Of a stretch of 64,000 bases of DNA, positions 19,095 through 28,383 are shown one piece after another. The translations under genes and the position numbers were made by a program. Source of the stretch: Pseudomonadota bacterium (GTDB lineage Bacteria; Pseudomonadota; Alphaproteobacteria; Puniceispirillales; Marisalimonadaceae). A model generated the notes under the pieces. It searched no databases. It saw only the letters and a program-made list of their open reading frames with translations, and had not been told where the DNA came from. The stretch spans positions 16,461 through 80,460 of the forward strand of contig JAOESH010000006.1 of NCBI GenBank assembly GCA_028382005.1. The letters run 5' to 3'. Positions within the stretch are counted from its first letter, which is position 1. Each line of letters starts with the position of its first letter.

Positions 19095-20045
19095 TTAATC
19101 CCTCGATATACTTTTTTTCCACAAATTAATGTTTTGTTTGTGTAAATTATATGTTTCAGAAAATCTATGCCCCCCCTTACCATCAGCTACAAAATATAAA
19201 TAATTTGTGTCTGTAAAATTTTTGAGGGCATTTAACGCATTATCACCTGGATATGAAATAGGTTTTGGAGGTAACCCATTAAAAAAGTATGTATTAAATG
19301 GATGAGGTGTTTTCAGCATATTTTTTGTAATATATTTCCCATTAATATTTAATCCATAAGCTAATGTAACATCTGACTGTAATTTCATTTTTTTTCTTAA
19401 CCTATTAATAAAAACACTTGCTACTAGTTTGCTATCTTCAAAAGATTTGGCTTCCTTTTGAATTATTGATGCGAGTATCAATAATTCATACTTATTTTTC
19501 AAGATAAAATTTTTTGGTTTATTTTTCCATACTGTGTTTAGACTTATGTCTTGAGCTATTTTCATACGCTTCAAAAGTTTCATTCTAGGATAACCTAACT
19601 TAAAATGATATGTATTTGGTTTATATATTCCTTCTTTTAAAACAGAGATTTCTCCAGATAAGTATTTATTACTTAATAATTTTATTTTTAAGTCTTTAGC
19701 TGAGAAGCCTTCAATTAAAGTAAAACTTCTTGTTACTGTTTTACCGTCTTGAAAAATATTTTGTATTTGAAAAATTGAAGACCCATGTGGAATTAAATAT
19801 TCACCAGCCTTGGGTAGAAATTTATCTTGATGATATAATGAAATAATTCGCCAATTAAAATATGAAATATTTATTTTTTTAGTATTTAATTTTATTATTA
19901 TATTTTTTTGACTGTCATTTTTTTTAATTAAAAAATAAGTATTTTCATTAACAATCTTCTCATTCTTAACTTTGTCGATATGGAAATAAATTAATATAAA
20001 TAAAGTAATTATTATAATTATGAAAAAGTTATATCTTAATTTCAA
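19095..20045 (-). CDS. mltG: Endolytic murein transglycosylase MltG (YceG-like)
   Basis: Inner-membrane enzyme that cleaves nascent glycan strands and may set their length. One N-terminal membrane helix (about residues 5-23) is followed by a LysM-like region and the YceG domain with the catalytic LASIIQKEAK, SDVTLAYGL and NTYFFNGLPPKPISYPG motifs. The start is a TTG whose last two bases overlap the fabF stop, so translation is probably coupled to fabF. Length 316 is in range. Confidence 0.9.
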   Translation of the reverse strand: MKLRYNFFIIIIITLFILIYFHIDKVKNEKIVNENTYFLIKKNDSQKNIIIKLNTKKINISYFNWRIISLYHQDKFLPKAGEYLIPHGSSIFQIQNIFQDGKTVTRSFTLIEGFSAKDLKIKLLSNKYLSGEISVLKEGIYKPNTYHFKLGYPRMKLLKRMKIAQDISLNTVWKNKPKNFILKNKYELLILASIIQKEAKSFEDSKLVASVFINRLRKKMKLQSDVTLAYGLNINGKYITKNMLKTPHPFNTYFFNGLPPKPISYPGDNALNALKNFTDTNYLYFVADGKGGHRFSETYNLHKQNINLWKKSISRD

Positions 20046-21310
20046 TCGGCATTACCAATTAGCAAACTAGCGTTAGTACCCCCAAATCCAAAAGAATTTG
20101 ATAATACGTTTTTAACAGTTCTTTTTTTTGCATGAATGGGCACTAGATCAAAACCCAAGGTTTCACTATCAGGGTTAACTAAATTATTTGTAGGTGGAAC
20201 AACTTGATTTACTATGGATAATATAGAGTAAATAGCTTCTATTGCACCAGCTGCTCCTAATAGATGCCCCGTAGCAGACTTAGTAGAGCTAATACTAGTC
20301 TTTTCTATTTTATCTTTAAGTAATTTTCCAATTGCTCTCAATTCTATCATATCACCAAGTGGAGTTGACGTTCCATGTGCATTAATGTAGTCAATATCGT
20401 ATGCATTTAATTTTGCATCCTTGACAGCAGCTTCCATTGCTCTAAATCCACCATCTCCAGTCTCAGCAGGTGCTGTAATATGGTAAGCATCTCCAGACAT
20501 ACCATAACCCTTTATTTCAGCATATATTTTTGCACCTCTGGCAATGGCATGCTCTCTTTCTTCTAAGACAAGAACACCCGATCCTTCACCCATGACAAAG
20601 CCGTCCCTATCTTTATCCCATGGACGGGAACTTATAGCTGGATTATCGTTAAAATTATTACTAAGAGCTCTGGCTGCGGCAAAACCTGCCATGCCAATTC
20701 TGCAACAAGCTGCTTCTGCTCCACCAGCTACCATTACATCGGCATCGCCATATCTAATAATCCTTGAAGCGTCACCTATTGCGTGCGCTCCCGTAGAACA
20801 CGCTGTAACTACTGAATGATTAGGGCCTTTAAAACCGTATTTGATACTTACTTGGCCAGATAGAAGATTTATTAATGATGAAGGTATAAAAAAAGGGCTA
20901 ATTTTTCTTGGACCTTTAGAGTTTAACAATTCAGTTGTTTTTGCTATTGTCTCAAGTCCACCAATACCAGATCCAAGTATAACACCTGTACTGTTTTTAT
21001 CTTTATCAGTTTGTGGTTTCCAACCAGAATCTTCAATCGCTTGTATAGATGCTATAATACCGTAAGCGATAAATCTATCAATCCTTTTTTGTTCTCTAGG
21101 CTCTAGCCATTCATCAATATCTAACCCACCCTCAGGGTCTTCTACTTTTGATAGTATTTGCCCAGCAATTTTACATGAAATATCTGAAACATCGAAATCA
21201 GTAATTTTTCTAATGGCAGTTTTGCCCGAAATTAATCTTTGCCAATTAATATCCACACCATTACCCAAAGGTGTTAACATGCCTAGACCTGTTACTACAA
21301 CACGACGCAT
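20042..21310 (-). CDS. fabF: 3-oxoacyl-ACP synthase II
   Basis: Elongating condensing enzyme of type II fatty-acid synthesis. The catalytic Cys is in VVTACSTGAHAIG, with the two histidines in NAHGTSTPLGD and TGHLLGAAGA; the C-terminus has the glycine-rich NSFGFGGTNASL. Length (422) is standard. It is the third gene of a fabD-fabG-acpP-fabF-mltG-gmk operon, reading on the minus strand. Confidence 0.97.
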   Translation of the reverse strand: MRRVVVTGLGMLTPLGNGVDINWQRLISGKTAIRKITDFDVSDISCKIAGQILSKVEDPEGGLDIDEWLEPREQKRIDRFIAYGIIASIQAIEDSGWKPQTDKDKNSTGVILGSGIGGLETIAKTTELLNSKGPRKISPFFIPSSLINLLSGQVSIKYGFKGPNHSVVTACSTGAHAIGDASRIIRYGDADVMVAGGAEAACCRIGMAGFAAARALSNNFNDNPAISSRPWDKDRDGFVMGEGSGVLVLEEREHAIARGAKIYAEIKGYGMSGDAYHITAPAETGDGGFRAMEAAVKDAKLNAYDIDYINAHGTSTPLGDMIELRAIGKLLKDKIEKTSISSTKSATGHLLGAAGAIEAIYSILSIVNQVVPPTNNLVNPDSETLGFDLVPIHAKKRTVKNVLSNSFGFGGTNASLLIGNAD

Positions 21311-21348
21311 GGACGATTCCCTATTATAAAACGAGCTTATTTCTAAAT

Positions 21349-21582
21349 TTAACTGTTTGTGGTTATAAAGTCTATAGCATCTTTAACAGTTTGAATTTTT
21401 TCAGCTGCATCGTCTGGTATTTCGCATTCAAATTCTTCTTCAAAGGCCATAACTAATTCAACAGTATCTAAACTATCTGCACCCAAATCATCAATGAAAC
21501 TAGCACTTTCCAATACTTTAGCTTCTTCAACACCGAGGTGTTCAACTACAATTTTTGTTACTCTACCAGCAATATCACTCAT
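21349..21582 (-). CDS. acpP: Acyl carrier protein
   Basis: A 77-residue acidic protein that carries acyl chains on phosphopantetheine. The attachment serine is Ser37 in the [14 protein letters not shown] motif. It lies between fabG and fabF, as in most proteobacteria. The rest of the operon supplies enzymes that act on acyl-ACP. Confidence 0.98.
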   Translation of the reverse strand: MSDIAGRVTKIVVEHLGVEEAKVLESASFIDDLGADSLDTVELVMAFEEEFECEIPDDAAEKIQTVKDAIDFITTNS

Positions 21583-21693
21583 TATTTGTGCCCCTTAAAA
21601 TTGATTTTTTTTTGAATTAGTGAAAATAATAGAATTCGAATAACATAAATATATTAATATGCCAAATACATTATTTTTAAATAAACAAAAAAA

Positions 21694-22431
21694 TTAAATC
21701 ATACCCATACCACCATTAATATGCAGTGTCGTTCCTGTAATAAAGCTCGCTTCTTCACTAGATAAATATAGGCATCCTGACGAAATGTCATCTGGATCTC
21801 CTAGCCTGTCTACAGGTATATTCTTGATGATATTATTTTTTTGATCATCACTAAGCTTATCAGTCATTGGAGTAGATATAAATCCAGGAGCTACCAAATT
21901 ACAAGTAATTCCTCTACTTGCAACTTCGGCGGCTATTGACTTTGTTAATCCAACTAAAGCTGACTTAGAGGCCGCATAATTACTTTGACCAGCATTTCCT
22001 GTGTGACCCACAATAGAACTTATAAATATCACTCTTCCATATTTTCGTTTTAGCATGCCTCTTATAACTTGCCTTGTTAATCTCATACAAGCTGAAAGAT
22101 TAATATCAATTACCCTATCCCAATCTTCATCTTTCATTCTTAGTAAAAGTCCATCAGCAGTTATACCAGCGTTGTTAACAAGAATATCAATTGCGCCAAA
22201 AACTTGCTCAGCTTCTTTAGCTAAGGATACAATGTCATCTTTATTGCCTAAATCCGTAACTATTGATTTCACATCATAACCTAATTCTGATTCTAGTTTT
22301 GTTAAAACTTCTTTTTTTGTTCCAGATAGAATTAGTTTTGCACCACTTGATTTCATTTTTTTTGCAATTGATATTCCAATTCCACCTGTAGCACCAGTTA
22401 TCAGCGCAACTTTACCTGTTAGATCGAACAT
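21694..22431 (-). CDS. fabG: 3-oxoacyl-ACP reductase
   Basis: NADPH-dependent reductase of fatty-acid elongation, classical short-chain dehydrogenase fold. The cofactor motif is TGATGGIG, followed by the NNAGIT segment, the catalytic serine in ISSIVGHTG and the YxxxK pair in NYAASKSALVG. Length (245) is standard. It is 18 bases after fabD. The 111-base gap to acpP holds nothing I can name. Confidence 0.97.
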   Translation of the reverse strand: MFDLTGKVALITGATGGIGISIAKKMKSSGAKLILSGTKKEVLTKLESELGYDVKSIVTDLGNKDDIVSLAKEAEQVFGAIDILVNNAGITADGLLLRMKDEDWDRVIDINLSACMRLTRQVIRGMLKRKYGRVIFISSIVGHTGNAGQSNYAASKSALVGLTKSIAAEVASRGITCNLVAPGFISTPMTDKLSDDQKNNIIKNIPVDRLGDPDDISSGCLYLSSEEASFITGTTLHINGGMGMI

Positions 22432-22449
22432 AAACCCTCCTAAAATATT

Positions 22450-23376
22450 TTAAAATTGATCGAAGTCACTCGGTTTTTCTATATTAAAAGCAGTAACGTT
22501 TTTTAGCATTCTTTTAGCTATACCTGTAAGGATTTTACCACTTCCTAATTCTATTATTCTATTAGTATTAAGGCTATTTACAAAATGCATTGTTTCTCGC
22601 CATCTAACAGTACCTGTAACCTGATCTATTAAATTTTTTTTTAATTTATCAGGGTCATTTTCATCTTCCGCTGTTGTATTTGAAACAATAGGAATAAGTG
22701 GGGAATAGAAGTTTATTTTTTCAAGAGCCTCTTTCATAATCTCTTGTGCCGGCAACATTAATCTGCAATGAAAAGGAGCACTTACAGGCAGGATGACAGC
22801 TCTTTTAACACCAAAATTTTTAGATATTTCCATTGCTTTTTCAACAGCTAATTTATCTCCACTAATAACTACCTGTCCGTCAGCATTATCATTTCCAATA
22901 TCACAAATACCATGTATTTGTACATTATCTAGTATTTTTTGAGTAGTATCTATATCAACTCCTATAAACGCTGCCATTGCACCTTTTCCTATTGGAACAG
23001 CTTCTTGCATTGCGTTTCCTCTTAACCTTAATAAAACAGAACATTCTTCTAAAGAAAATACCTCAGCGATAGTCATTGCTGTGTATTCTCCCAGTGAGTG
23101 TCCACAAATGTAGTCAGCTAAATCTGGTAGTTTTTTACTAGTTAACTTTTGTAAAACTCTAAACACAGCTACGCTACATGCCATTAAAGCGGGTTGCGCA
23201 TTTGATGTAAGAGATATTTCAGCATCTGAGCCTTCCCACATTATTTTTGTTAAATTAAAGTTTATAGCATCATTAACTTCTTCAAAGACATTCTTAGCTT
23301 CAACAAAATTTTCAGATAATTCTTTACCCATACCAATTTTTTGAGAACCTTGTCCTGGAAAAACTATAAAATTCAT
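22450..23376 (-). CDS. fabD: Malonyl-CoA:ACP transacylase
   Basis: Loads malonate onto ACP. The chain begins FPGQGSQKIGMGKEL and has the nucleophile motif CGHSLGEYTA, with the catalytic Arg region LRLRGNAMQEA and the His in APFHCRLM. Length (308) is normal. It is the first gene of the minus-strand fatty-acid operon and is divergent from rpsF across a 178-base gap that holds the rpsF leader. Confidence 0.97.
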   Translation of the reverse strand: MNFIVFPGQGSQKIGMGKELSENFVEAKNVFEEVNDAINFNLTKIMWEGSDAEISLTSNAQPALMACSVAVFRVLQKLTSKKLPDLADYICGHSLGEYTAMTIAEVFSLEECSVLLRLRGNAMQEAVPIGKGAMAAFIGVDIDTTQKILDNVQIHGICDIGNDNADGQVVISGDKLAVEKAMEISKNFGVKRAVILPVSAPFHCRLMLPAQEIMKEALEKINFYSPLIPIVSNTTAEDENDPDKLKKNLIDQVTGTVRWRETMHFVNSLNTNRIIELGSGKILTGIAKRMLKNVTAFNIEKPSDFDQF

Positions 23377-23490
23377 TTTTAGTCCTTATTATTTAATATT
23401 ATTTTTAATAATGTATTGCATATTTCTTATAAACATTTATGTTCCACAAATAATTAAAATACTAGCATAAAATTATATTTTGTTTTATGT

Positions 23491-23548
23491 GCTCCTTGCC
23501 AGCTTTATTGCTGGTTAATCTGGGTATATCCCATTAAGCCATAAGGAG
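23491..23548 (+). promoter_or_regulatory. Structured 5' leader of rpsF, possible S6:S18-type autoregulatory element
   Basis: Upstream of rpsF the sequence can form several helices. CTCCTT (23492-23497) is an exact complement of the ribosome binding site AAGGAG (23543-23548). CCAGC/GCTGG (23499-23503 with 23510-23514) forms a hairpin. TGGG/CCCA (23521-23524 with 23530-23533) forms another, which can extend as GGTTAA with TTAAGCC around one bulged G. The extended form competes with the first hairpin for the same GG. The outer pairing would hide the ribosome binding site. Known S6:S18 leaders precede rpsF in many bacteria; membership here is inferred. Confidence 0.55.
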
Positions 23549-23554
23549 AAAAAA

Positions 23555-23941
23555 ATGGCATTATACGAAAGTGTAATAATAGGAAGACAAGATTTAACCA
23601 ATAGTCAATTTGAAACACTCATTGATGAATTTGTTACAGTTATAAAAACAAATGAAGGTGAAATTAAAAAAACTGAATATTGGGGAATTAGAAACCTAGC
23701 ATACAAAATTAACAAAAATAGAAAAGGTCATTACTATATGCTCAATATAGAAAGCCCTTCTGCAACAATTTCTGAATATGAAAGATTACTAGGTCTTCAT
23801 GAAGATATTGTTAGATTTTTGACTATTAAAATAGATAAAGTTAATGAAACCTCGTCTCCATTGATGAACAATAAAGTTGATCGTCATAGAAATGAAGCTA
23901 CAGATGACAATATAAAAACAGCTTCAAAAGCTAATGTTTGA
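23555..23941 (+). CDS. rpsF: 30S ribosomal protein S6
   Basis: Primary subunit protein that binds 16S rRNA as a heterodimer with S18. It starts [13 protein letters not shown] and has the conserved [20 protein letters not shown] core, with an extra Asn/Asp-rich tail of about 25 residues. It has a strong AAGGAG site 6 bases before the ATG, which can be masked by the leader structure. First gene of the rpsF-rpsR-rplI operon. Confidence 0.97.
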   Translation: MALYESVIIGRQDLTNSQFETLIDEFVTVIKTNEGEIKKTEYWGIRNLAYKINKNRKGHYYMLNIESPSATISEYERLLGLHEDIVRFLTIKIDKVNETSSPLMNNKVDRHRNEATDDNIKTASKANV

Positions 23942-23952
23942 AGGATTTTGAA

Positions 23953-24207
23953 ATGACACAATTAAATATTAAAAGACAGGCATTAAGGAAACCAAATCAA
24001 AAAAGACGAAAGTCATGCCCTTTTTCAGCTCCTAACACACCTGAAATTGATTATAAAGATTTAAAAGTGTTAACTAGATATGTATCTGAAAGGGGTAAAA
24101 TAATACCCTCTAGGATATCTGCTGTTTCTGCAAAAAAACAAAGAGAACTATCAAAAGCTATTAAAAGAGCTAGATTTTTAGCTTTAATGCCTTATGTAGT
24201 AGGTTAG
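23953..24207 (+). CDS. rpsR: 30S ribosomal protein S18
   Basis: Basic 84-residue partner of S6 in the 30S platform. The C-terminal half has the family run [20 protein letters not shown] and [18 protein letters not shown] at 23938 is in frame, but AAGGA at 23941-23945 is 7 bases before the ATG at 23953 and would lie inside the longer form, so 23953 is the likely start. It begins just after the rpsF stop. Confidence 0.96.
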   Translation: MTQLNIKRQALRKPNQKRRKSCPFSAPNTPEIDYKDLKVLTRYVSERGKIIPSRISAVSAKKQRELSKAIKRARFLALMPYVVG

Positions 24208-24221
24208 ACCTGGAGAATAAT

Positions 24222-24869
24222 ATGGAAATTATTTTATTAGAACGCGTTGAAAAATTAGGTCAAATGGGTGATCTAGTTACAGTTAAATCTGGTTATGCTA
24301 GAAATTACTTGTTACCCCAAGGTAAAGCTGTATTTGCATCTAAAGATAATATTAAAGAGTTCGATGATCGCAAAGTTCAATTAGAAGGTGAAAATATAGC
24401 GAAAAAAAAGGAAGCTGAATCACTAGCTAAAAGCGTAAGCTTTAAAGAAGTTGTTCTAATTAGGGCGGCTAGTGAGGCTGGTCAATTATATGGCTCCGTG
24501 TCAGCTAAAGATATATCCAATCAAGTAAGTAGTGCAGGATTAAATATTAATAAAAACCAAGTGATTTTAAATAAAGCTCTAAAATCTTTATCGTATGAAG
24601 ATATAACAATTAAATTACATCCAGAAGTTTCTATTAAAATTAAATTAAATATAGCTAGATCAACTGAAGAAGCTAAGGAACAAAATAAATCTGGTAAGGC
24701 TCTCATATCTACAGAAATAACTGGTGGCGATATTAGATCAGAAAGAGCTCAAAAAGATGCTAAAAGATTTATTAAAAAAGAAGAAACCAAAACTCCTAAT
24801 GACAATGATATAAAAGAAGTTATAGTTGAACCTGGGCTGCAAGAAAAAGATAATGCTGAAAGCATTTAA
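24222..24869 (+). CDS. rplI: 50S ribosomal protein L9, with long C-terminal tail
   Basis: Large-subunit protein with the N-terminal RNA-binding motif MEIILLERVEKLGQMGDLVTVK and the signature GYARNYLLPQGKA. At 215 residues it is longer than the roughly 150 of E. coli. The extra part, from about residue 150, is charged and low in complexity, a feature shared by several alphaproteobacterial L9 proteins. A GGAG site precedes the ATG. Third gene of the S6 operon, 76 bases upstream of dnaB. Confidence 0.96.
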   Translation: MEIILLERVEKLGQMGDLVTVKSGYARNYLLPQGKAVFASKDNIKEFDDRKVQLEGENIAKKKEAESLAKSVSFKEVVLIRAASEAGQLYGSVSAKDISNQVSSAGLNINKNQVILNKALKSLSYEDITIKLHPEVSIKIKLNIARSTEEAKEQNKSGKALISTEITGGDIRSERAQKDAKRFIKKEETKTPNDNDIKEVIVEPGLQEKDNAESI

Positions 24870-24945
24870 TATATTATAATTAATTATTTTTAAATTAATG
24901 TTTATTTGTTGAATATTATATTTCGAAATATCATTTTTTAAGCTA

Positions 24946-26451
24946 ATGATCATGGATGAAAGTTTAACCAAAGATTTATCTGATTTAGAAACTGAGCATT
25001 CTATTAAATCTAGTGATAAAATGCCTCAAAATATAGAAGCTGAGCAAAGTCTAATTGGATCTGTTCTTTTTGATAACAAAGTATTAGAAGATCTTCCAAT
25101 AAATTTTGTAACACGGCATTTTTTTGATCCACTTCATGCGAGTATATTTGAAGCTTGTATATTCCTCATAGACAATGGAAGGTTAGCTGACCCCTTAACT
25201 CTAAAAAGTTATCTTAAACAAGATGACTTACATAGAGATATAGATATAGAAAAGTATCTATCTGATTTAAGAGAAGGAGTTGTTTCACTTAGTAAAGCAA
25301 AGTTTTATGCTGATGAAATAAGGAACTGTTACGTTCGACGTTCGCTAATAAGAATTGGTGATGAATTAATTGATAAGTCAGTTAACCCAACAATTGATAT
25401 AACACCAGATCAAGAGATATCTAATACAGAGGAACAACTCTATAACTTAGCAGAAAAAGATCAAATAAACTCAGGTCCGTTAGATTTTAAAAGCGTCTTA
25501 GCTAGTGCCACTAATCAAATTAATGAAGCTTATAATAGAAAAGGCAAGTTATCTGGCATTGATACAGGTTTTTCAGGTTTAAACCGTCAATTAGGTGGTC
25601 TGAATAAATCAGATTTACTTGTTTTAGCAGGAAGACCTGCAATGGGTAAAACGGCGCTTGCAACAAATATAGGTTTTAATGCTGCAAAAAGTAGTAAATT
25701 AGAAAAAAATGAGTCTATTCTTATTTTTTCACTTGAAATGTCTGCTGAACAACTAGCCCAACGAATACTTGCCGAGCAATCTACAATTGACTCTCATAAA
25801 TTGCGAAGTGGTGATCTTAACGAAATAGAGTTTTCTAAACTGGTTTCTACGCAAAATGACATACTCAACTTACCTTTTTTTATAGATGACACTCCGGCAA
25901 TTTCAGTTGGTCAAATTGCTTCAAGATCTCGTAGACTTAAAAGAACCAACGGTTTAAGCTTAATAATTATAGATTACATACAATTAATCCAAGGATCTAA
26001 AGCAAGTGAAGCTCAAGGAAGAGTCCAAGAAGTTTCAAATATAACAAGAGGTTTGAAATCTCTTGCTAAAGAATTAAATGTTCCAATACTTGCTCTATCA
26101 CAACTTAGTAGAGCAGTTGAACAAAGAGAAGATAAAAGACCTATTCTTGCTGATTTAAGGGAATCTGGATCCATTGAACAAGATGCTGACGTTGTAATGT
26201 TTGTTTATAGAGAAGAATATTATTTAGATAAAAGTGAACCAACACAAAGAGACAATGAAAATCAAGAAAGTTTTAATGAACGTTTTACAAAGTGGCAAGA
26301 CAGGCGAAATATAGCTGAGGGCAAAGCTGAAATTATAATATCAAAGCAAAGGCATGGACCTACAGGTATTGTGCAAGTTCAATTTGAAGCTAAGTTCACT
26401 AGATTTATGGATTTAGTCCAAAATGATAGACTGCCAGATCAAATTTATTAG
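24946..26451 (+). CDS. dnaB: Replicative DNA helicase
   Basis: Hexameric 5'-3' helicase at the replication fork. The N-terminal domain begins MPQNIEAEQSLIGSVL after a short acidic lead. The RecA-like domain has Walker A AGRPAMGKTALATN, Walker B LIIIDYIQLI, and DLRESGSIEQDADVVMF further on. Length (501) is normal and no intein is present. Two ATGs (24946, 24952) are possible starts; neither has a clear ribosome binding site. Its place between rplI and alr is typical. Confidence 0.97.
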   Translation: MIMDESLTKDLSDLETEHSIKSSDKMPQNIEAEQSLIGSVLFDNKVLEDLPINFVTRHFFDPLHASIFEACIFLIDNGRLADPLTLKSYLKQDDLHRDIDIEKYLSDLREGVVSLSKAKFYADEIRNCYVRRSLIRIGDELIDKSVNPTIDITPDQEISNTEEQLYNLAEKDQINSGPLDFKSVLASATNQINEAYNRKGKLSGIDTGFSGLNRQLGGLNKSDLLVLAGRPAMGKTALATNIGFNAAKSSKLEKNESILIFSLEMSAEQLAQRILAEQSTIDSHKLRSGDLNEIEFSKLVSTQNDILNLPFFIDDTPAISVGQIASRSRRLKRTNGLSLIIIDYIQLIQGSKASEAQGRVQEVSNITRGLKSLAKELNVPILALSQLSRAVEQREDKRPILADLRESGSIEQDADVVMFVYREEYYLDKSEPTQRDNENQESFNERFTKWQDRRNIAEGKAEIIISKQRHGPTGIVQVQFEAKFTRFMDLVQNDRLPDQIY

Positions 26452-26483
26452 TACAATTTTTTAAGAGTGTATAATATAAAATA

Positions 26484-27566
26484 ATGCATGGTCTTTTAAA
26501 AATATCTCTTGAAAAGATAAAATCTAACTGGTTAGCTTTAAACGAGGCTTCAAATGGTAAAGCTGCTGCCGTAATAAAAGCTAATTCCTATGGTTTAGGG
26601 ATGATTGAAACAGTCAAAACACTAATTGATGCTGGCTGCAATTATTTTTACGTAGCTACTATAACAGAAGCTATTAATTTAAGACAAAAAATTACTTCAA
26701 GAAATATAAGTATAGCTGTATTTGAGGGTTTTTTTGAAGGACATGAATTGATTTATTTTGAAAATAAATTAACACCAATCATTAATAATTTAGAACAATT
26801 AAAAAGAATAAATAACTTTAATATTCAAACAAAAAAATTAAGTGCAATATTAAATATTGATACTGGAATGAATAGATTAGGATTAAATTCAGAAGAAATT
26901 AGTATTGTAGAAAAAAACAAAGATATTCTATACATAACAAAGTGGGATTTTATAATGTCCCATCTTACAAGTTCAAGTAATTATAAAAATGCTAGTAACA
27001 AAAAACAACTTGATAATATTATTAAATTTTCTAATTTTTTTCCTCATATAAAATTAAGCCTTGCTAATACAGGAGGTATAAAATTAGGTACAAAATTTTG
27101 TCTTGATCAAACTAGACCAGGTATTGGATTATATGGCATTAATAATGAGGGTAAAAATTTAAGAATAATGTCTAAAGACTTGGTACTACCTTTTGAATTA
27201 TACGCACCAATACTTCAAATTAGGAATGTGAATAAAAACGAACCTATATCCTACGATGGTATAGACATCACAAAAAGAAAGTCTAAATTAGCGACAATAG
27301 GCATAGGTTACGCTGATGGCTGGATTAGGTTGTTAAAACCAAATAGCTCTTTTTTGTTATACAAGAATAATTGTAATATATTAGGAAAAATAACAATGGA
27401 TAGTTTTGTTTTAGATATAACTAATATAAAAGAGACATTAAAAGAAGGTGATTACTTTTGTTTGTTAGATAATTCTAATATTAGTAATATAATAAAAAAT
27501 TCCGGTATAATTAGCTATGAACTATTAACACTTTTTGGAAACCGTATAATAAGAGAATATAATTAA
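26484..27566 (+). CDS. alr: Alanine racemase
   Basis: PLP enzyme that makes D-alanine for peptidoglycan. The PLP-binding lysine is K32 in AAVIKANSYGLG, the TIM-barrel has LNIDTGMNRLG and the C-terminal domain has the second catalytic Tyr in IGIGYADGWIRLL and KITMDSFVLDIT. Length (360) is typical. It follows dnaB by 32 bases, as often in alphaproteobacteria. Confidence 0.95.
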   Translation: MHGLLKISLEKIKSNWLALNEASNGKAAAVIKANSYGLGMIETVKTLIDAGCNYFYVATITEAINLRQKITSRNISIAVFEGFFEGHELIYFENKLTPIINNLEQLKRINNFNIQTKKLSAILNIDTGMNRLGLNSEEISIVEKNKDILYITKWDFIMSHLTSSSNYKNASNKKQLDNIIKFSNFFPHIKLSLANTGGIKLGTKFCLDQTRPGIGLYGINNEGKNLRIMSKDLVLPFELYAPILQIRNVNKNEPISYDGIDITKRKSKLATIGIGYADGWIRLLKPNSSFLLYKNNCNILGKITMDSFVLDITNIKETLKEGDYFCLLDNSNISNIIKNSGIISYELLTLFGNRIIREYN

Positions 27567-27594
27567 TAGAAGTCATATAAATAGGTTAATAATT

Positions 27595-28380
27595 TTGATA
27601 AAAACCATATTAAATCTTTTTGGTTCAGTAGGAAATAAATCTTTAAAGTTTATTGCAAACATTGGACATTTCTTTATTTTTTGTTTTAGTGCGATTTCAT
27701 GGATATTTCGACCACCTTGGTACTTTAAAAAGATTTTACTTCAAGTTATAGATATTGGGTATTTTTCTTTACCAGTTGTTGGACTTACAACTTTTTTTTC
27801 AGGAATGGTTCTAGCACTTCAAACGTATAATGGTTTTACAGAATTTAACTCAGAATCCACAGTAGCAAGGGTTGTATTAACTTCTATTACTAGGGAATTA
27901 GGTCCCGTTCTTACGGGTCTTATGGTAGCTGGAAGAATTGGAGCTAAAATGGCTGCAGAAATTGCTACAATGAAAGTAACTGAGCAAATTGACGCTTTGG
28001 GTACACTTGGAACTAGGCCTATGCAATATCTTATTGCTCCCAAAATAATTGCATCTGTTATATGTCTTCCCTTTTTAGTTTTTGTGGGAAACACTATTGG
28101 AATTTTAGGAGGATATACTATTGCAATTTTTAAGTTAGATTTTAATCCGGATTTATATCTGTTTGCAACCTTAGATAACTTGCAATGGATTGATTTGGTT
28201 CAAGGAAGTGTTAAAGCAGCAACCTTTGGTTTAATTATTTCAATGGTTAGTTGTTACTTCGGCTTCAATGCTTCAAAAGGGGCAGAGGGAGTTGGATATG
28301 CTACAACGGTATCTGTAGTTGTTTCTTCTGTAATGATTTTAACAAGTACTTACATAATAACTGCTTTATTCTTTGGTTAG
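27595..28380 (+). CDS. mlaE: MlaE-family lipid ABC transporter permease
   Basis: Inner-membrane permease of an Mla-type system that moves phospholipids between the inner and outer membranes. The 261-residue chain has five to six hydrophobic segments and the family core GLTTFFSGMVLALQ, LGPVLTGLMVAGRIGAKMAAEI and EQIDALGTLGTRPMQYL. The start is TTG at 27595. It forms a tight pair with the ATPase gene (3 bases apart). The substrate-binding MlaD gene is not next to them. Confidence 0.93.
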   Translation: MIKTILNLFGSVGNKSLKFIANIGHFFIFCFSAISWIFRPPWYFKKILLQVIDIGYFSLPVVGLTTFFSGMVLALQTYNGFTEFNSESTVARVVLTSITRELGPVLTGLMVAGRIGAKMAAEIATMKVTEQIDALGTLGTRPMQYLIAPKIIASVICLPFLVFVGNTIGILGGYTIAIFKLDFNPDLYLFATLDNLQWIDLVQGSVKAATFGLIISMVSCYFGFNASKGAEGVGYATTVSVVVSSVMILTSTYIITALFFG

Positions 28381-28383
28381 AAA

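Noticed and set aside
19091..19183. Longer guanylate kinase N-terminus
   Set aside because: It would overlap the mltG coding end, and the internal ATG has a better ribosome binding site and gives the family length.
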